DNA of 62,946 bases from assembly GCF_003545815.1 (NCBI RefSeq), contig NZ_PDUW01000014.1, positions 1-62,946 of the forward strand. The letters run 5' to 3'. The translations under genes were made by a program, and so were the position numbers. Under the pieces are notes generated by a model. That model was not told the DNA's origin, did no database searches, and saw nothing but the letters and a program-made list of their open reading frames with translations. Origin of the DNA: Pusillimonas caeni (GTDB lineage: Bacteria > Pseudomonadota > Gammaproteobacteria > Burkholderiales > Burkholderiaceae_B). Of this stretch, positions 26,299-36,937 are shown in pieces (position 1 is the first letter of the stretch; every line of letters begins with the position of its first letter).

Positions 26299-27468
26299 AT
26301 GAAACTGCGTCATCTACTGGCGGCCCTGACCCTGGGCGCCATGGCCGGCAATACCGCGATGGCCGCCGAACCCCTGCGCATCGGCCTCGTGCTGCCCATG
26401 TCGGGCGTGTTCTCGGGCTACGGCAAGCAGATCGAGCATGGCGTGCGGCTTTACCTGCAGGAGCACGGCGACAGCTTCGAAGGCCGCAAGGTCGAGATTG
26501 TGCTGAAGGACGACACCGGCGCCGCGCCCGAGATCAGCCGCCGCCTGGCGCAGGAACTGATCGTGCGCGACAAGGTGGACATTCTGGCCGGTTTCGCCAT
26601 GACGCCGGGCGCGGTCTCGGCCGCCGCCGTGGCCACCAGCGGCGACAAGCCCATGATCGTCATGAACGCCGGCACCTCGAGCCTGACCACGCGCTCGCCC
26701 AACATCGTGCGCACCTCGGCCACCGTGGCGCAGTACACCGTGCCGCTGGGACCGTGGGCGGTGCAGAACGGCATGAAGAAGGCCTTCACCCTGGTGGCCG
26801 ACTTCGGCCCCGGCTATGACGCCGAAGGCTACTTTCAGAAAAGCTATGCCGCGGCGGGCGGCGAAATCGTGGGCGAAGTGCGCGTGCCGCTGCAAAACCC
26901 CGATTTCGCGCCCTTTCTGCAGCGCATCAAGGACGTCAAGCCCGATGTGGTCTTCCTGTTCCTGCCGGCGGGCGAACTGCCCATCGCCTTCCTGAAGGGA
27001 TTCCAGCAGCGCGGCCTGGCCGACGAAGGCATCCGCGTCATCGCCACCGGCGACCTCACCGACGAAGACAGCATAGACGCCATGGGCGACGCCGCCCTGG
27101 GCCTGGTGACGGCTCACCATTACTCCGAAGTGCACGATTCGCCCGAGAACAAGGCCTACACCCAGGCTTATTACAAGGCTTATCCCAACGATCGGCCGAA
27201 CTTCATGTCGGTGGGCGGCTACGACGGCATGCGCGTCATACACGAAACCCTGAAGAAGACCGGCGGCGATGCTTCCACCGAGAAGTTCATGCAGGCGGTG
27301 CGCGGCGTCTCCTTCGTCAGTCCGCGGGGACCCGTCGCCATCGACGCCGAAACGCGCGACATCAACCAGACCATTTACATCCGCAAGGTCGAGCGCCGGG
27401 ACGGCAAGCTGGTGAATGTGGAATTCGACGACTCGCTGAAGAATTATCGCGACCCGGGCAAGGAATAA
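26299..27468 (+). CDS. Branched-chain-amino-acid-type ABC transporter substrate-binding protein (solitary, third paralogue)
   Basis: A 389-residue periplasmic binding protein with signal peptide MKLRHLLAALTLGAMAGNTAMA. It is a close paralogue of the two tandem binding proteins at 0.3-2.8 kb (shared IGLVLPMSG, LKDDTGAAPEISRR and NFMSVGGYDGM blocks). No permease genes are adjacent. Its location between a phenol-type hydroxylase and pobR/pobA suggests a hydroxybenzoate ligand (inference). A hairpin at 27481-27511 lies before the converging regulator gene. Confidence 0.93.
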   Translation: MKLRHLLAALTLGAMAGNTAMAAEPLRIGLVLPMSGVFSGYGKQIEHGVRLYLQEHGDSFEGRKVEIVLKDDTGAAPEISRRLAQELIVRDKVDILAGFAMTPGAVSAAAVATSGDKPMIVMNAGTSSLTTRSPNIVRTSATVAQYTVPLGPWAVQNGMKKAFTLVADFGPGYDAEGYFQKSYAAAGGEIVGEVRVPLQNPDFAPFLQRIKDVKPDVVFLFLPAGELPIAFLKGFQQRGLADEGIRVIATGDLTDEDSIDAMGDAALGLVTAHHYSEVHDSPENKAYTQAYYKAYPNDRPNFMSVGGYDGMRVIHETLKKTGGDASTEKFMQAVRGVSFVSPRGPVAIDAETRDINQTIYIRKVERRDGKLVNVEFDDSLKNYRDPGKE

Positions 27469-27480
27469 GAGGCTTTCAGG

Positions 27481-27511
27481 GCCTGCGCGGCAGCATGGTC
27501 GCGGCGCAGGC
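27481..27511. terminator. Hairpin between convergent genes
   Basis: GCCTGCGC (27481-27488) and GCGCAGGC (27504-27511) form an 8-bp GC stem with a 15-nt loop between the convergent binding-protein gene and the AraC-type gene. There is no T run, so it is a weak call. Confidence 0.4.
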
Positions 27512-27534
27512 GATAAAACCAAGGAATCGCGGGG

Positions 27535-28422
27535 CTATTCGAGCAGAGTGGCCGCCTGGCGCCGGAATTCCTTGGGCGAAACGCCCACCTCGCGCTTGAA
27601 GAAGCGGGTGAAATACGCCGGATCCGAGAACCCCAGCGTGTGCGACACCACGCTGACCGTCATCGAGGTATAGACCAGGTTGCGCTTGGCCGCCAGCACG
27701 ACGCGCTGGTGGATGAGCTCCAGCGCCGAATGGCCCACGATCTGGCGGCACAGATTGTTGAGATGGGCCGGCGTGATGCCGATGGCCCGGGCATAGCGCT
27801 CCACCGGCCACTGCTCGGCATAGTGCTCTTCGATCAATGTGTTGAAGGTGCCGAAATGGCGGCGCCCGCGATCCGCCGCCTGTGACGGCTCGGCGGGCGA
27901 CCGATTCATCCGGCGGCCCGCCCAGACCAGCAGCGTGGTCAGCATGGCCTCGATCAGCGCATTGCGATGCGGCCTGCTGGCCAGATACTCATCCTGCAAA
28001 ATATCGAAGGCCACGTCGATCCGCGCACTTTCTTCGGGCCGCACGGTACAGATATGCGGCGTGGGCGGCAGCACCCCCGCATCGTCTATGCCCTGGGCCA
28101 GGCGGTTGGCCAGAGGATAGCCGAGCGTCACCACGTGGCCCACGGCATTGGGCGCAAAGCGAAAGCCGTGCACGCACATCTGGGGCACCACCACCAGCTG
28201 GCCTGCCTGCATGTCCTGATAGCGGCCGTCCAGGCCCACGCGCGCATCGCCGCCCTTGAGGTAAAGCAATTGCATCAAGCCATGATGCTGGTGCAGCTTG
28301 ATCTGCCAATCGTGCAATTTGCTTCGGTCGGCAATCAGCTCGCAATGCACCATGTCGGGCGTGGGCCATTGCTCGCGCTCTCCATAAAGCTGGTAAACCG
28401 GTACGGACGCCGTGGTAGCCAT
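27535..28422 (-). CDS. pobR: AraC-family regulator, PobR type
   Basis: A 295-residue regulator. The N-terminal cupin-like sensor domain is at about residues 30-150 and the C-terminal double helix-turn-helix contains LGFSDPAYFTRFFKREVGVSPKEFRR. It is divergent from pobA, the arrangement of AraC-type PobR in pseudomonads and betaproteobacteria, where 4-hydroxybenzoate is the inducer. The frame opens 50 codons earlier, but the ATG at 28422 gives normal family length. Confidence 0.9.
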   Translation of the reverse strand: MATTASVPVYQLYGEREQWPTPDMVHCELIADRSKLHDWQIKLHQHHGLMQLLYLKGGDARVGLDGRYQDMQAGQLVVVPQMCVHGFRFAPNAVGHVVTLGYPLANRLAQGIDDAGVLPPTPHICTVRPEESARIDVAFDILQDEYLASRPHRNALIEAMLTTLLVWAGRRMNRSPAEPSQAADRGRRHFGTFNTLIEEHYAEQWPVERYARAIGITPAHLNNLCRQIVGHSALELIHQRVVLAAKRNLVYTSMTVSVVSHTLGFSDPAYFTRFFKREVGVSPKEFRRQAATLLE

Positions 28423-28511
28423 AAGCCGCTCGGATTTTCGAAAAGTACAATTATTATAGGCAGAAATGCATTCCTTCCCGAGGCGTTTCGGGCCATGATT
28501 GCAAGTGATCG

Positions 28512-28526
28512 ACGACTTACAGTCGT
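28512..28526. promoter_or_regulatory. Inverted repeat in the pobR/pobA divergent region
   Basis: ACGACT-TAC-AGTCGT is a perfect 6-bp dyad about 58 bases upstream of the pobA start codon. It may be part of the PobR operator. AraC proteins usually bind direct repeats, so this is tentative. Confidence 0.25.
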
Positions 28527-28547
28527 TTACGAACTTCACTGTGATAA

Positions 28548-29765
<1,218 letters not shown>

Positions 29766-29806
29766 ATACAGGCCCGGCGTCGTGCGGCATGGAGCGCAGC
29801 GCTGTC

Positions 29807-30955
29807 TTACACGTCGTTGGACGACAGGTAGCGCTTGCGCACAAAGTAGCCCAGCAGTCCGACGGCGATAAGCGCCATCACCGCCAGCGACCACCAGAAC
29901 CCGTTCCTGGTATGCAGCCAGGGAATGAATTCGAAATTCATCCCGAACACGCCCGCGATCAGGTTCAGCGGCAAGAAAACGGCCGTGATGGCGGTAAGGG
30001 TTCGCATGACATCGTTCGTGCGATTGTTCTGGATATTGAAGTGGATCTGTATGGCCGTCTCGGCGCTTTGCTCCAGCAGGCGGACATGGTGCGACACGCG
30101 TTCGATATGCTCGATGACGTCGCGGCTGCGCACCAGCAATTGATCATGCTGATGCTGGGCCTCGCCGTCGGCGGGCTGGGGCCAGTCTTCGAGCACGTCC
30201 ATCCAGCGGGTCATGGCGCCTCGCTGGTCTTCGCAGATATCGTATAGATGATGCAGGGCCTGGCGCGACTGCAGCAGCCCGTTCCAATCGTCGAAACGCG
30301 CGTTCGTGCGCATGAGCCCCTGCTGCCAACGGTCCAGTTGGCGCGTCAGGGCCTTGCGCAAATCGAGATAGCCGTCGACGATCAGGCTGACGACGCGCAG
30401 CATCAATTCGGCCGGGGAATCCGGCAAACGGGCCGTGCTCACCGGCATGCCCGCCGCCCGGCGCTCGGGCTCGTGCGACTTCAACATGTTCAGGCGCGCA
30501 ATGTAAGCGTGAAGCACGCTGCACCGCGCAGGATGGATGCTGAGCAGCACCTTGTCGAACACCACGAAGCCCACCGGCGCGGTGCGCAGCCTGCGCGCGG
30601 CCGCCAGGCCTGTTCTATGCCGATCGTCCTGGCCGGTGCCCCGCGGGGCCTCCGCGGCGCCGGGCGCCTTCGCCTCGTCATCGCCCAGGCGCCGAAACAC
30701 CAGCATGTCGTAGTTGGACGTATAGTCGAAATGCGAAGGCAGATTCACGTTCAGCAAGTCGGATACATGCAGGTCGAGCAGCATCAGCCCCGTCAGCCGG
30801 TGCAGATGCTGCTGCAGCGCATCCAGATGCCGGGGCAGCGAATCCCGCTCCAGCGCCAGCCACAAGAAACCGTCCGAAGGCATCGCCTCGGGCACCTCTT
30901 TGAGCTCCTGGACCGACGACGCCGGCCGGATCAAGAAAATGCGCGCACCATCCAT
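29807..30955 (-). CDS. CorA/ZntB-type divalent cation transporter
   Basis: A 382-residue CorA-superfamily channel. It has a long cytoplasmic N-domain and two C-terminal membrane helices, with the signature GMNFEF (GMN at residues 338-340). The short charged tail ends VRKRYLSSNDV. It moves Mg2+ or, in ZntB-like members, Zn2+. An unusual low-complexity charged insert (about residues 93-120, KAPGAAEAPRGTGQDDRHR) interrupts the N-domain. It has no functional link to the neighbouring genes that I can see. Confidence 0.9.
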   Translation of the reverse strand: MDGARIFLIRPASSVQELKEVPEAMPSDGFLWLALERDSLPRHLDALQQHLHRLTGLMLLDLHVSDLLNVNLPSHFDYTSNYDMLVFRRLGDDEAKAPGAAEAPRGTGQDDRHRTGLAAARRLRTAPVGFVVFDKVLLSIHPARCSVLHAYIARLNMLKSHEPERRAAGMPVSTARLPDSPAELMLRVVSLIVDGYLDLRKALTRQLDRWQQGLMRTNARFDDWNGLLQSRQALHHLYDICEDQRGAMTRWMDVLEDWPQPADGEAQHQHDQLLVRSRDVIEHIERVSHHVRLLEQSAETAIQIHFNIQNNRTNDVMRTLTAITAVFLPLNLIAGVFGMNFEFIPWLHTRNGFWWSLAVMALIAVGLLGYFVRKRYLSSNDV

Positions 30956-30985
30956 ACACCCTCCGGTTGGGTCCGGCCCCCCGGC

Positions 30986-31975
30986 CTATAACAGCTCTTT
31001 TCGAAGCTGCGCCGCGCTCTTGGGCGACAGCAGGCCCGGGGGCACGTCGAATACCGACTTGGCGCCGGCCTGGCCCATCTGATTCAGGCGATGGGCGGCG
31101 CGTGCATAAGCCACCAGCACGCTGGCGGTGAATTCAGGATTGCTTTGCAGCTTCAGCGAATACTCCACCACCTGCGTATTGCCGGTCCCGGTAGTGCCGC
31201 TGCGAATCACGAAGCCGCCATGCGGCATGGCTGCGTGGTCGCGCCGCAGGGTTTCCTCGTCGATGAAATTCACCGTGGTGTCGTAGTCGGCGAAGTAATC
31301 GGGCATGGTCACGATGGCCTGCTCCACCGAGGCCGCCTCGGCGCCCTCCTCCAGCACCACATAACATTCGCGCTTGTGCTTTTCGCGTGTGCTCAGTTCG
31401 GGCAGTTCGCCGCTGCGCACGCGCTCTACCGCCTCGGGCACGGGCAGCGTGTATTGCACGCCGCCTTTCACGCCCGGCACGCGGCGCACGGCGTCGGAGT
31501 GCCCCTGGCTGAGCCCTTTGCCCCAGAAGGTATAAGTCGCCCCGGCGGGCAGCACGGCCTCGCCGAACAGGCGGTTCAGGGAGAACAGGCCCGGATCCCA
31601 GCCCACGGAAATAATGGCCGTGTTGCCTGCGGGCTCGGCCGATTGGTTCACCGCCTCGAAGTACTCGGGCACTTTGGCATGGGTGTCGAAGCTGTCGACC
31701 GTATTGAACAGGGCGGCCAGCGCCGGCCCCTGCTCGGGCAGGTCGTTCTTGGAGCCGCCGCAAAGAATCAGCACGTCGATCCGGCCCTGGTGGCGGCCGA
31801 TGTCGTCGATGTGATGCACCGGCGCGCCGCCCAGCAGCTTCAATTGCGAGGGTTCGCGGCGCGTGAACACGCCCACCAGTTCCATGTCGGAAGTCTGCGC
31901 CAGCGCCGACTCCACGCCGCGCCCCAGATTGCCGTACCCCGCAATGCCTACCTTGATCTTCGTGCTCAAAACCAC
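30986..31975 (-). CDS. ddh: meso-Diaminopimelate D-dehydrogenase
   Basis: An enzyme of about 327-329 residues that interconverts L-tetrahydrodipicolinate and meso-diaminopimelate in one NADPH-dependent step, bypassing the acylated lysine/peptidoglycan route. It has the N-terminal Rossmann motif VGIAGYGNLGRGVE, and the VGWDPGLFSLNRLFGEAVLP and TFWGKGLSQGHSDAVRRV blocks are diagnostic. The frame starts at a GTG (31975), but AGGAGAGG is better spaced for the TTG two codons later (31969). The gene is scattered in bacteria and often horizontally inherited. It lies just downstream of the pnt genes but a 97-base gap separates them. Confidence 0.93.
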   Translation of the reverse strand: MVLSTKIKVGIAGYGNLGRGVESALAQTSDMELVGVFTRREPSQLKLLGGAPVHHIDDIGRHQGRIDVLILCGGSKNDLPEQGPALAALFNTVDSFDTHAKVPEYFEAVNQSAEPAGNTAIISVGWDPGLFSLNRLFGEAVLPAGATYTFWGKGLSQGHSDAVRRVPGVKGGVQYTLPVPEAVERVRSGELPELSTREKHKRECYVVLEEGAEAASVEQAIVTMPDYFADYDTTVNFIDEETLRRDHAAMPHGGFVIRSGTTGTGNTQVVEYSLKLQSNPEFTASVLVAYARAAHRLNQMGQAGAKSVFDVPPGLLSPKSAAQLRKELL

Positions 31976-32054
31976 CTCTCCTGCCTGGACTTTTAGAAAC
32001 CGAGGTATTTTAAAGCATGGGTGAAGACCGGGGCCGGGCCCGGACGGGACTCGC

Positions 32055-32071
32055 CCGCCGCGCTTCGGCGG
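32055..32071 (-). terminator. Short hairpin after pntB
   Basis: CCGCCG-CGCTT-CGGCGG lies immediately behind the pntB stop codon. It lacks a T run, so it may be an RNA-stabilising hairpin rather than a terminator. Confidence 0.35.
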
Positions 32072-32072
32072 A

Positions 32073-33506
32073 TCAGGCCGCTTTCAGCATGTCTTCGATG
32101 ACTTTCTTGGCGTCGCCGAAAACCATCATCGTCTTGTCCATGTAGAACAATTCGTTGTCCAGGCCCGCGTAGCCGGACGCCATGGAGCGCTTGTTCACGA
32201 TGACGGCGCGCGCCTTGTAGGCCTCGAGGATGGGCATGCCGGCGATCGGCGAGGCCGGATCGTTCTTGGCGGCGGGGTTCACGACATCGTTCGCGCCGAG
32301 CACCAGCACCACGTCGGCCTGGCTGAACTCGCCGTTGATCTCGTCCATTTCGAACACCTGCTCGTAGGAGACTTCGGCCTCGGCCAGCAAGACGTTCATA
32401 TGCCCGGGCATGCGGCCGGCGACAGGGTGGATGGCGTACTTCACGTCCACGCCCTGCTCCGCCAGTTTCTCGGTGAGCTCCTTCAGGGCATGCTGGGCGC
32501 GGGCCACGGCCAGACCGTAGCCGGGCACGATGATGACCGACTCGGCGTTGCCCAGCAGAAAGGCCGCATCGTCGGGGCTGCCCGACTTGACGTTGCGCTG
32601 CTGGGCGCCGGCGCCCGAGTCGGCGCTGGAAGCGGTATTGCCGAAGCCTCCCAGAATGACGTTGAAGAACGAGCGGTTCATCGCCTTGCACATGATGTAC
32701 GAGAGAATCGCCCCCGACGAGCCCACCAGGGATCCGGCCACGATCAACATGGGATTGCCCAGCGAAAAACCGATTCCCGCCGCCGCCCAGCCCGAGTAGC
32801 TGTTCAGCATGGACACCACCACGGGCATGTCGGCGCCGCCGATGGGGATGATGATGAGCACGCCCAGGATGAAGGCCAGCGCAGTAAGCAGGGCGAACGG
32901 CGCCCAGGCCTGCGTCACGGCGAACCATGCGCCCAAGCCGATCATCACCAGCGCCAGCAGCAGGTTCAGGTAATGCTGGCCGGGAAACAGAATGGGCGCG
33001 CCCTGGAACAGGCGGAACTTGTAGCGCCCGGACAGCTTTCCAAAAGCGATCACCGAACCGGAGAAGGTGATGGCGCCGATCGCCGAGCCCAGGAACAGCT
33101 CGACCCGGTTGCCGACGGGGATGGCGCCCTGCCCGTCCACGATGCCGAAGGCGGTCGGCTCGGCGACGATCGCGATGGCGATGGCCACCGCGGCCAGGCC
33201 GATCATGCTGTGCATGAACGCAACCAGCTCGGGCATTTTCGTCATCTCGACGCGCTTGGCCATCAGCGCGCCGATCGAACCGCCTATGAGCAGGCCCAGC
33301 AGCACCCAGCCCAGCCCGCTTGCCGCCGTCTCGCCCGCCTGGGACCAGATCAGGGCTGCGGTGGTGGCGATGGCGATGCCCATGCCCGCCATGCCGAAGG
33401 TATTGCCCAGGATCGAGGTCGTCGGATGGGACAGGCCCTTGAGCGACTGGATAAAGCATACTGAGGCAATCAAGTACAACAGAACCACCACGTCAAGCGA
33501 AATCAT
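32073..33506 (-). CDS. pntB: Proton-translocating NAD(P) transhydrogenase subunit beta
   Basis: A 477-residue subunit. The N-terminal half has about eight to nine membrane helices and the C-terminal NADP(H)-binding domain III contains [18 protein letters not shown] and [16 protein letters not shown]. With PntAA/PntAB it uses the proton gradient to reduce NADP+ with NADH. It is the last of the pntAA-pntAB-pntB set, which itself follows the biotin carboxylase gene by 8 bases, so the transhydrogenase is wired into the F420/CoA catabolic operon. Confidence 0.95.
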   Translation of the reverse strand: MISLDVVVLLYLIASVCFIQSLKGLSHPTTSILGNTFGMAGMGIAIATTAALIWSQAGETAASGLGWVLLGLLIGGSIGALMAKRVEMTKMPELVAFMHSMIGLAAVAIAIAIVAEPTAFGIVDGQGAIPVGNRVELFLGSAIGAITFSGSVIAFGKLSGRYKFRLFQGAPILFPGQHYLNLLLALVMIGLGAWFAVTQAWAPFALLTALAFILGVLIIIPIGGADMPVVVSMLNSYSGWAAAGIGFSLGNPMLIVAGSLVGSSGAILSYIMCKAMNRSFFNVILGGFGNTASSADSGAGAQQRNVKSGSPDDAAFLLGNAESVIIVPGYGLAVARAQHALKELTEKLAEQGVDVKYAIHPVAGRMPGHMNVLLAEAEVSYEQVFEMDEINGEFSQADVVLVLGANDVVNPAAKNDPASPIAGMPILEAYKARAVIVNKRSMASGYAGLDNELFYMDKTMMVFGDAKKVIEDMLKAA

Positions 33507-33817
33507 GGCTTGCCTCCCTGGGTCTTCTTCTCTTTCTTCTTGAACATTTCGAGCATGCGCCGGGTGACCAGAAAGCCCCCGAACACATTGACGGCGGCCA
33601 GCGCCACGGCAAACACCCCCATGCCCTTGGCCAGGGGGTCGACCGTCAGCGCGCTGGCCAGCATGGCGCCGACGATGACGATGGCGGAAATCGCATTGGT
33701 CACCGCCATCAGGGGCGTGTGCAATGCGGGCGTGACGTTCCAGACCACGTGATAGCCGACGTATACGGCCAACACGAATATGATCAGGTTCATGATGGTT
33801 GGATTGATCGCATCCAT
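33503..33817 (-). CDS. pntAB: Proton-translocating NAD(P) transhydrogenase subunit alpha 2
   Basis: A 104-residue membrane subunit (three helices) corresponding to the C-terminal membrane part of E. coli PntA. This split-alpha form is common in alpha- and betaproteobacteria. The ATG at 33817 overlaps the pntAA stop (TAATG) and the stop overlaps the pntB start by four bases. It ends in a lysine-rich tail ([13 protein letters not shown]). Confidence 0.93.
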   Translation of the reverse strand: MDAINPTIMNLIIFVLAVYVGYHVVWNVTPALHTPLMAVTNAISAIVIVGAMLASALTVDPLAKGMGVFAVALAAVNVFGGFLVTRRMLEMFKKKEKKTQGGKP

Positions 33818-34935
33818 TATTTTCCCCACAGAATTTGGCCGCCTTCGCAAACGAGACACGCCTTTACGATTTCATCTTCTTTCTGGATCGCCAGCTTGCC
33901 CTCGCCGTCGATGATGAGCTTGAGGAAGTCCTGCAGATTGCGCGCATAGAGCGCGGAGGCGTCCGCGGCGATCATGGACGGCAGGTTGGTCAGGCCCACC
34001 AGCGTCACGCCATGCTTCTGGACCACCTCGCCCGCCACCGACAAGGGGCAGTTGCCGCCGCGCTCGACGGCCAGATCGACGATGACCGAACCGGGCTTCA
34101 TGGAACGGACGGTTTCCTCGCTGATCAAGGCGGGCGCGGGGCGGCCCGGTATGAGCGCCGTCGTGATGACGATGTCGGCCTGCGCGCAGCGTTGCGCCGT
34201 GAGCGCCGCCTGGCGGTCCATCCAGCTTTGGGGCATGGGCCGCGCATAGCCGCCCACGCCTTCCGCGATTTCGCGCTCTTCGTCGCTCTCGAAAGGAACG
34301 TCGATGAATTTTCCTCCCAGGGATTCCACCTGCTCCTTGGCCGAGGGGCGCACGTCGGAGGCCCACACGACCGCGCCCAGCCGCCGCGCCGTCGCAATGG
34401 CCTGCAAGCCGGCCACCCCCGCCCCCAGCACCACCACCTGGGCCGCCTTGAGCGTGCCGGCCGCGGTCATCATCATGGGGAATATGCGGCCGTAGTATTG
34501 CGCCGCCAGCAGCACGGCCTTGTAGCCGGCCAGGTTGGCCTGCGACGACAGCACGTCCAGGCTTTGCGCCCTGGTGATGCGGGGCGCCGCTTCGAGGGCG
34601 AAGCCGACGGCGCCCGACCGGGCCAGGCTCTGGAGCCGCTCGCCGTCGTGCGGGTCCAGCATGCCCAGCACGACCTGGCCGGGAGAGATCGAGGACATCT
34701 CGGCCTCGGACGGTGCCCTGACCTTGAGGATCAGTTCCGAGGCAAAGGCCTCTTGGGCCGTTCCCAGTGTTGCGCCCGCCTCGGCGTAGGCCTCGTCAGT
34801 GCAGCTGGCCGCCAGGCCGGCGCCCTTCTGGACCACCACCTGGTGGCCGGCCTTGACATATTTCTTGACTGTCTCGGGGGTGGCGGCGACCCGCGACTCC
34901 CCGGGAAAGGTTTCAACAGGAACTCCAATTTGCAT
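33817..34935 (-). CDS. pntAA: NAD(P) transhydrogenase subunit alpha 1 (soluble, NAD-binding)
   Basis: A 372-residue soluble domain I, homologous to alanine dehydrogenase. It has [23 protein letters not shown] at the N-terminus, the NAD-binding [22 protein letters not shown] and the [24 protein letters not shown] mobile-loop region. It binds NAD(H) at the cytoplasmic face of the PntAB-PntB complex. The ATG at 34935 lies 8 bases behind the stop of the carboxylase alpha gene. Confidence 0.94.
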   Translation of the reverse strand: MQIGVPVETFPGESRVAATPETVKKYVKAGHQVVVQKGAGLAASCTDEAYAEAGATLGTAQEAFASELILKVRAPSEAEMSSISPGQVVLGMLDPHDGERLQSLARSGAVGFALEAAPRITRAQSLDVLSSQANLAGYKAVLLAAQYYGRIFPMMMTAAGTLKAAQVVVLGAGVAGLQAIATARRLGAVVWASDVRPSAKEQVESLGGKFIDVPFESDEEREIAEGVGGYARPMPQSWMDRQAALTAQRCAQADIVITTALIPGRPAPALISEETVRSMKPGSVIVDLAVERGGNCPLSVAGEVVQKHGVTLVGLTNLPSMIAADASALYARNLQDFLKLIIDGEGKLAIQKEDEIVKACLVCEGGQILWGK

Positions 34936-34943
34936 AATGGCCC

Positions 34944-36923
34944 TCAGGCAAAGTCCATGATGATGTCGCCGCCGGCGAGCTTGTCGCCCGGCTTGACTTC
35001 GATACGGGTGATGACTGCGTCTTCTTCTGCTTCCAGGCTGACTTCCATCTTCATGGCCTCCAGAACGCACAGCGGGCTGCCCGCCGCGACCTGGTCGCCG
35101 ACCTTGACGGCCAGCGACACCACCATGGCGGGCATCGGGCAGACGAGACTCTTTTTATCCAGTTCGGCCTGGACTTCGGGCATCAAGGCCAGCAGCTCGC
35201 TTTCTTTGGGGCCGAGCACCATGGCCCGCGCGAGCGTGCCGGCGTGGGAAAGCACGAAAGGCTCTTGTCCGATGTCCACGCCGACCACGGCGGTCTCGCC
35301 GTCCACCAGGCCCCGCCAGACCGGCTGATCGGTGCGCCAGTCCGACTGGACGATGTGCTCGGCGGCATCGCCGGGGATACGGACCCGCCAAAGGCCGGCA
35401 CGCCCTCTGATCGACAAGGGATAGTCCTGCGCCCCCAGCCTGACGACGGCCTCGCGATACGTGCCTTCACTCTGCGGCACGGGATGCAGGCATGCGTCCA
35501 TGACCCCCGCGACCATGGCCATGCGGCGCGCACGGTCGCCCGCGGGCTCGGCCGCAATGTATCCGCCCGGGTACTCTTCGGCGATGAAGCCCGTGGACAG
35601 CTTGCCGCTGCGCCAGCGGGGGTGATGCATCAGCGCGGAAAGAAAGGACAGGTTGTGCGCGATGCCCTCGATGGCGAAGGCGTCCAGCGCCTCGCATTGC
35701 GCCTCGATGGCCTGCTCGCGTGTGGGCGCATGGGTGATCAGCTTGGCGATCATGGGGTCGTAGTGCAAGGCGATCTCGCCGCCCTCGTAGACGCCCGTGT
35801 CGTTCCTTACCGTGATGCCGTCGGGCCGGCTCTCTTCGGCCGGCGGACGGTAGGTGCGCAGGCGGCCCGCGGCGGGCATGAAGTTGTTGGCCGGATCCTC
35901 GGCATACACCCGGCTTTCGACCGCCCAGCCCTTGATCCGCACGTCTTCCTGCCTGAGCGCCAGCGGCTCTCCCGCCGCCACGCGTATCATCTGCTCGACC
36001 AGGTCCACGCCCGTGATCAGCTCCGTCACCGGATGCTCGACCTGCAAGCGGGTGTTCATCTCGAGAAAATAGAAAGACTTGTCCTGCCCGCATACGAACT
36101 CGACGGTGCCGGCCGAGTCGTAATCCACCGCACGGGCCAGCGCCACCGCCTGCTCGCCCATCCGGCGCCGCGTGTCTTCGTCGAGCAGGGACGAAGGCGC
36201 CTCTTCCAGCACCTTCTGGTTGCGGCGCTGGATGGAACATTCGCGCTCGGCCAGGTAGATGACATGGCCGTGCTTGTCGCCCAGCACCTGTATTTCGATG
36301 TGGCGCGGATTCTCGATGAATTTCTCGATGAACACCCGGTCGTCGCCGAACGAAGCCGCCGCTTCGGAACGCGCGCGCGCAAAGCCCTCGGCGACTTCGC
36401 CGATCGAGCGGGCGATGCGCATGCCCTTGCCGCCGCCGCCCGCCGACGCCTTGATCATGACGGGCAGGCCTATGTCGCGCGCCACCTCGGTGGCCTGCTC
36501 GGCGTTCTCGATGACGCCAAGATAGCCGGGTATGGTCGACACCTTCGCCATATTGGCGAATTTCTTGGATGCGATCTTGTCGCCCATGACGTCGATCGCC
36601 TTGCCGTTGGGCCCGATGAACACAATGCCCGCGGCCGCCAGGGCCTGCGCGAAGGAAGAGCGCTCCGACAAGAAGCCGTAGCCCGGATGCACGGCCTGGG
36701 CGCCGGTTCGGCGGCAGGCTTCGATGATCTTGTCTGCCACCAGATACGACTCGATGGCCGCGGCGGGGCCGATATGCACCGCCTCGTCCGCCATCCGGAC
36801 GTGCAGGGCGCGCCTATCCGCGTCCGAGTAGACGGCCACCGTCGCAATGCCCATGCGGCGCGCGGTATTGATGATCCTGCACGCGATCTCGCCCCGATTT
36901 GCAATCAGAATTTTTGAAAACAT
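34944..36923 (-). CDS. Biotin-dependent acyl-CoA carboxylase alpha subunit (BC-BCCP)
   Basis: A 659-residue subunit. The N-terminal biotin carboxylase (ATP-grasp with KASAGGGGKGMR, EMNTRLQVEHPVTE) is followed by a linker/BT region and a C-terminal biotinyl domain with EAMKMEV (biotin Lys about 625). It resembles propionyl-CoA or 3-methylcrotonyl-CoA carboxylase alpha subunits. The partner carboxyltransferase is encoded 14 bases upstream. The ATG at 36923 begins MFSKILIANRGEIACRII, the exact family start. Substrate CoA ester is unknown. In this operon it likely acts on the product of the CoA-transferase. Confidence 0.94.
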   Translation of the reverse strand: MFSKILIANRGEIACRIINTARRMGIATVAVYSDADRRALHVRMADEAVHIGPAAAIESYLVADKIIEACRRTGAQAVHPGYGFLSERSSFAQALAAAGIVFIGPNGKAIDVMGDKIASKKFANMAKVSTIPGYLGVIENAEQATEVARDIGLPVMIKASAGGGGKGMRIARSIGEVAEGFARARSEAAASFGDDRVFIEKFIENPRHIEIQVLGDKHGHVIYLAERECSIQRRNQKVLEEAPSSLLDEDTRRRMGEQAVALARAVDYDSAGTVEFVCGQDKSFYFLEMNTRLQVEHPVTELITGVDLVEQMIRVAAGEPLALRQEDVRIKGWAVESRVYAEDPANNFMPAAGRLRTYRPPAEESRPDGITVRNDTGVYEGGEIALHYDPMIAKLITHAPTREQAIEAQCEALDAFAIEGIAHNLSFLSALMHHPRWRSGKLSTGFIAEEYPGGYIAAEPAGDRARRMAMVAGVMDACLHPVPQSEGTYREAVVRLGAQDYPLSIRGRAGLWRVRIPGDAAEHIVQSDWRTDQPVWRGLVDGETAVVGVDIGQEPFVLSHAGTLARAMVLGPKESELLALMPEVQAELDKKSLVCPMPAMVVSLAVKVGDQVAAGSPLCVLEAMKMEVSLEAEEDAVITRIEVKPGDKLAGGDIIMDFA

Positions 36924-36937
36924 GGTGCCCCTGTATG

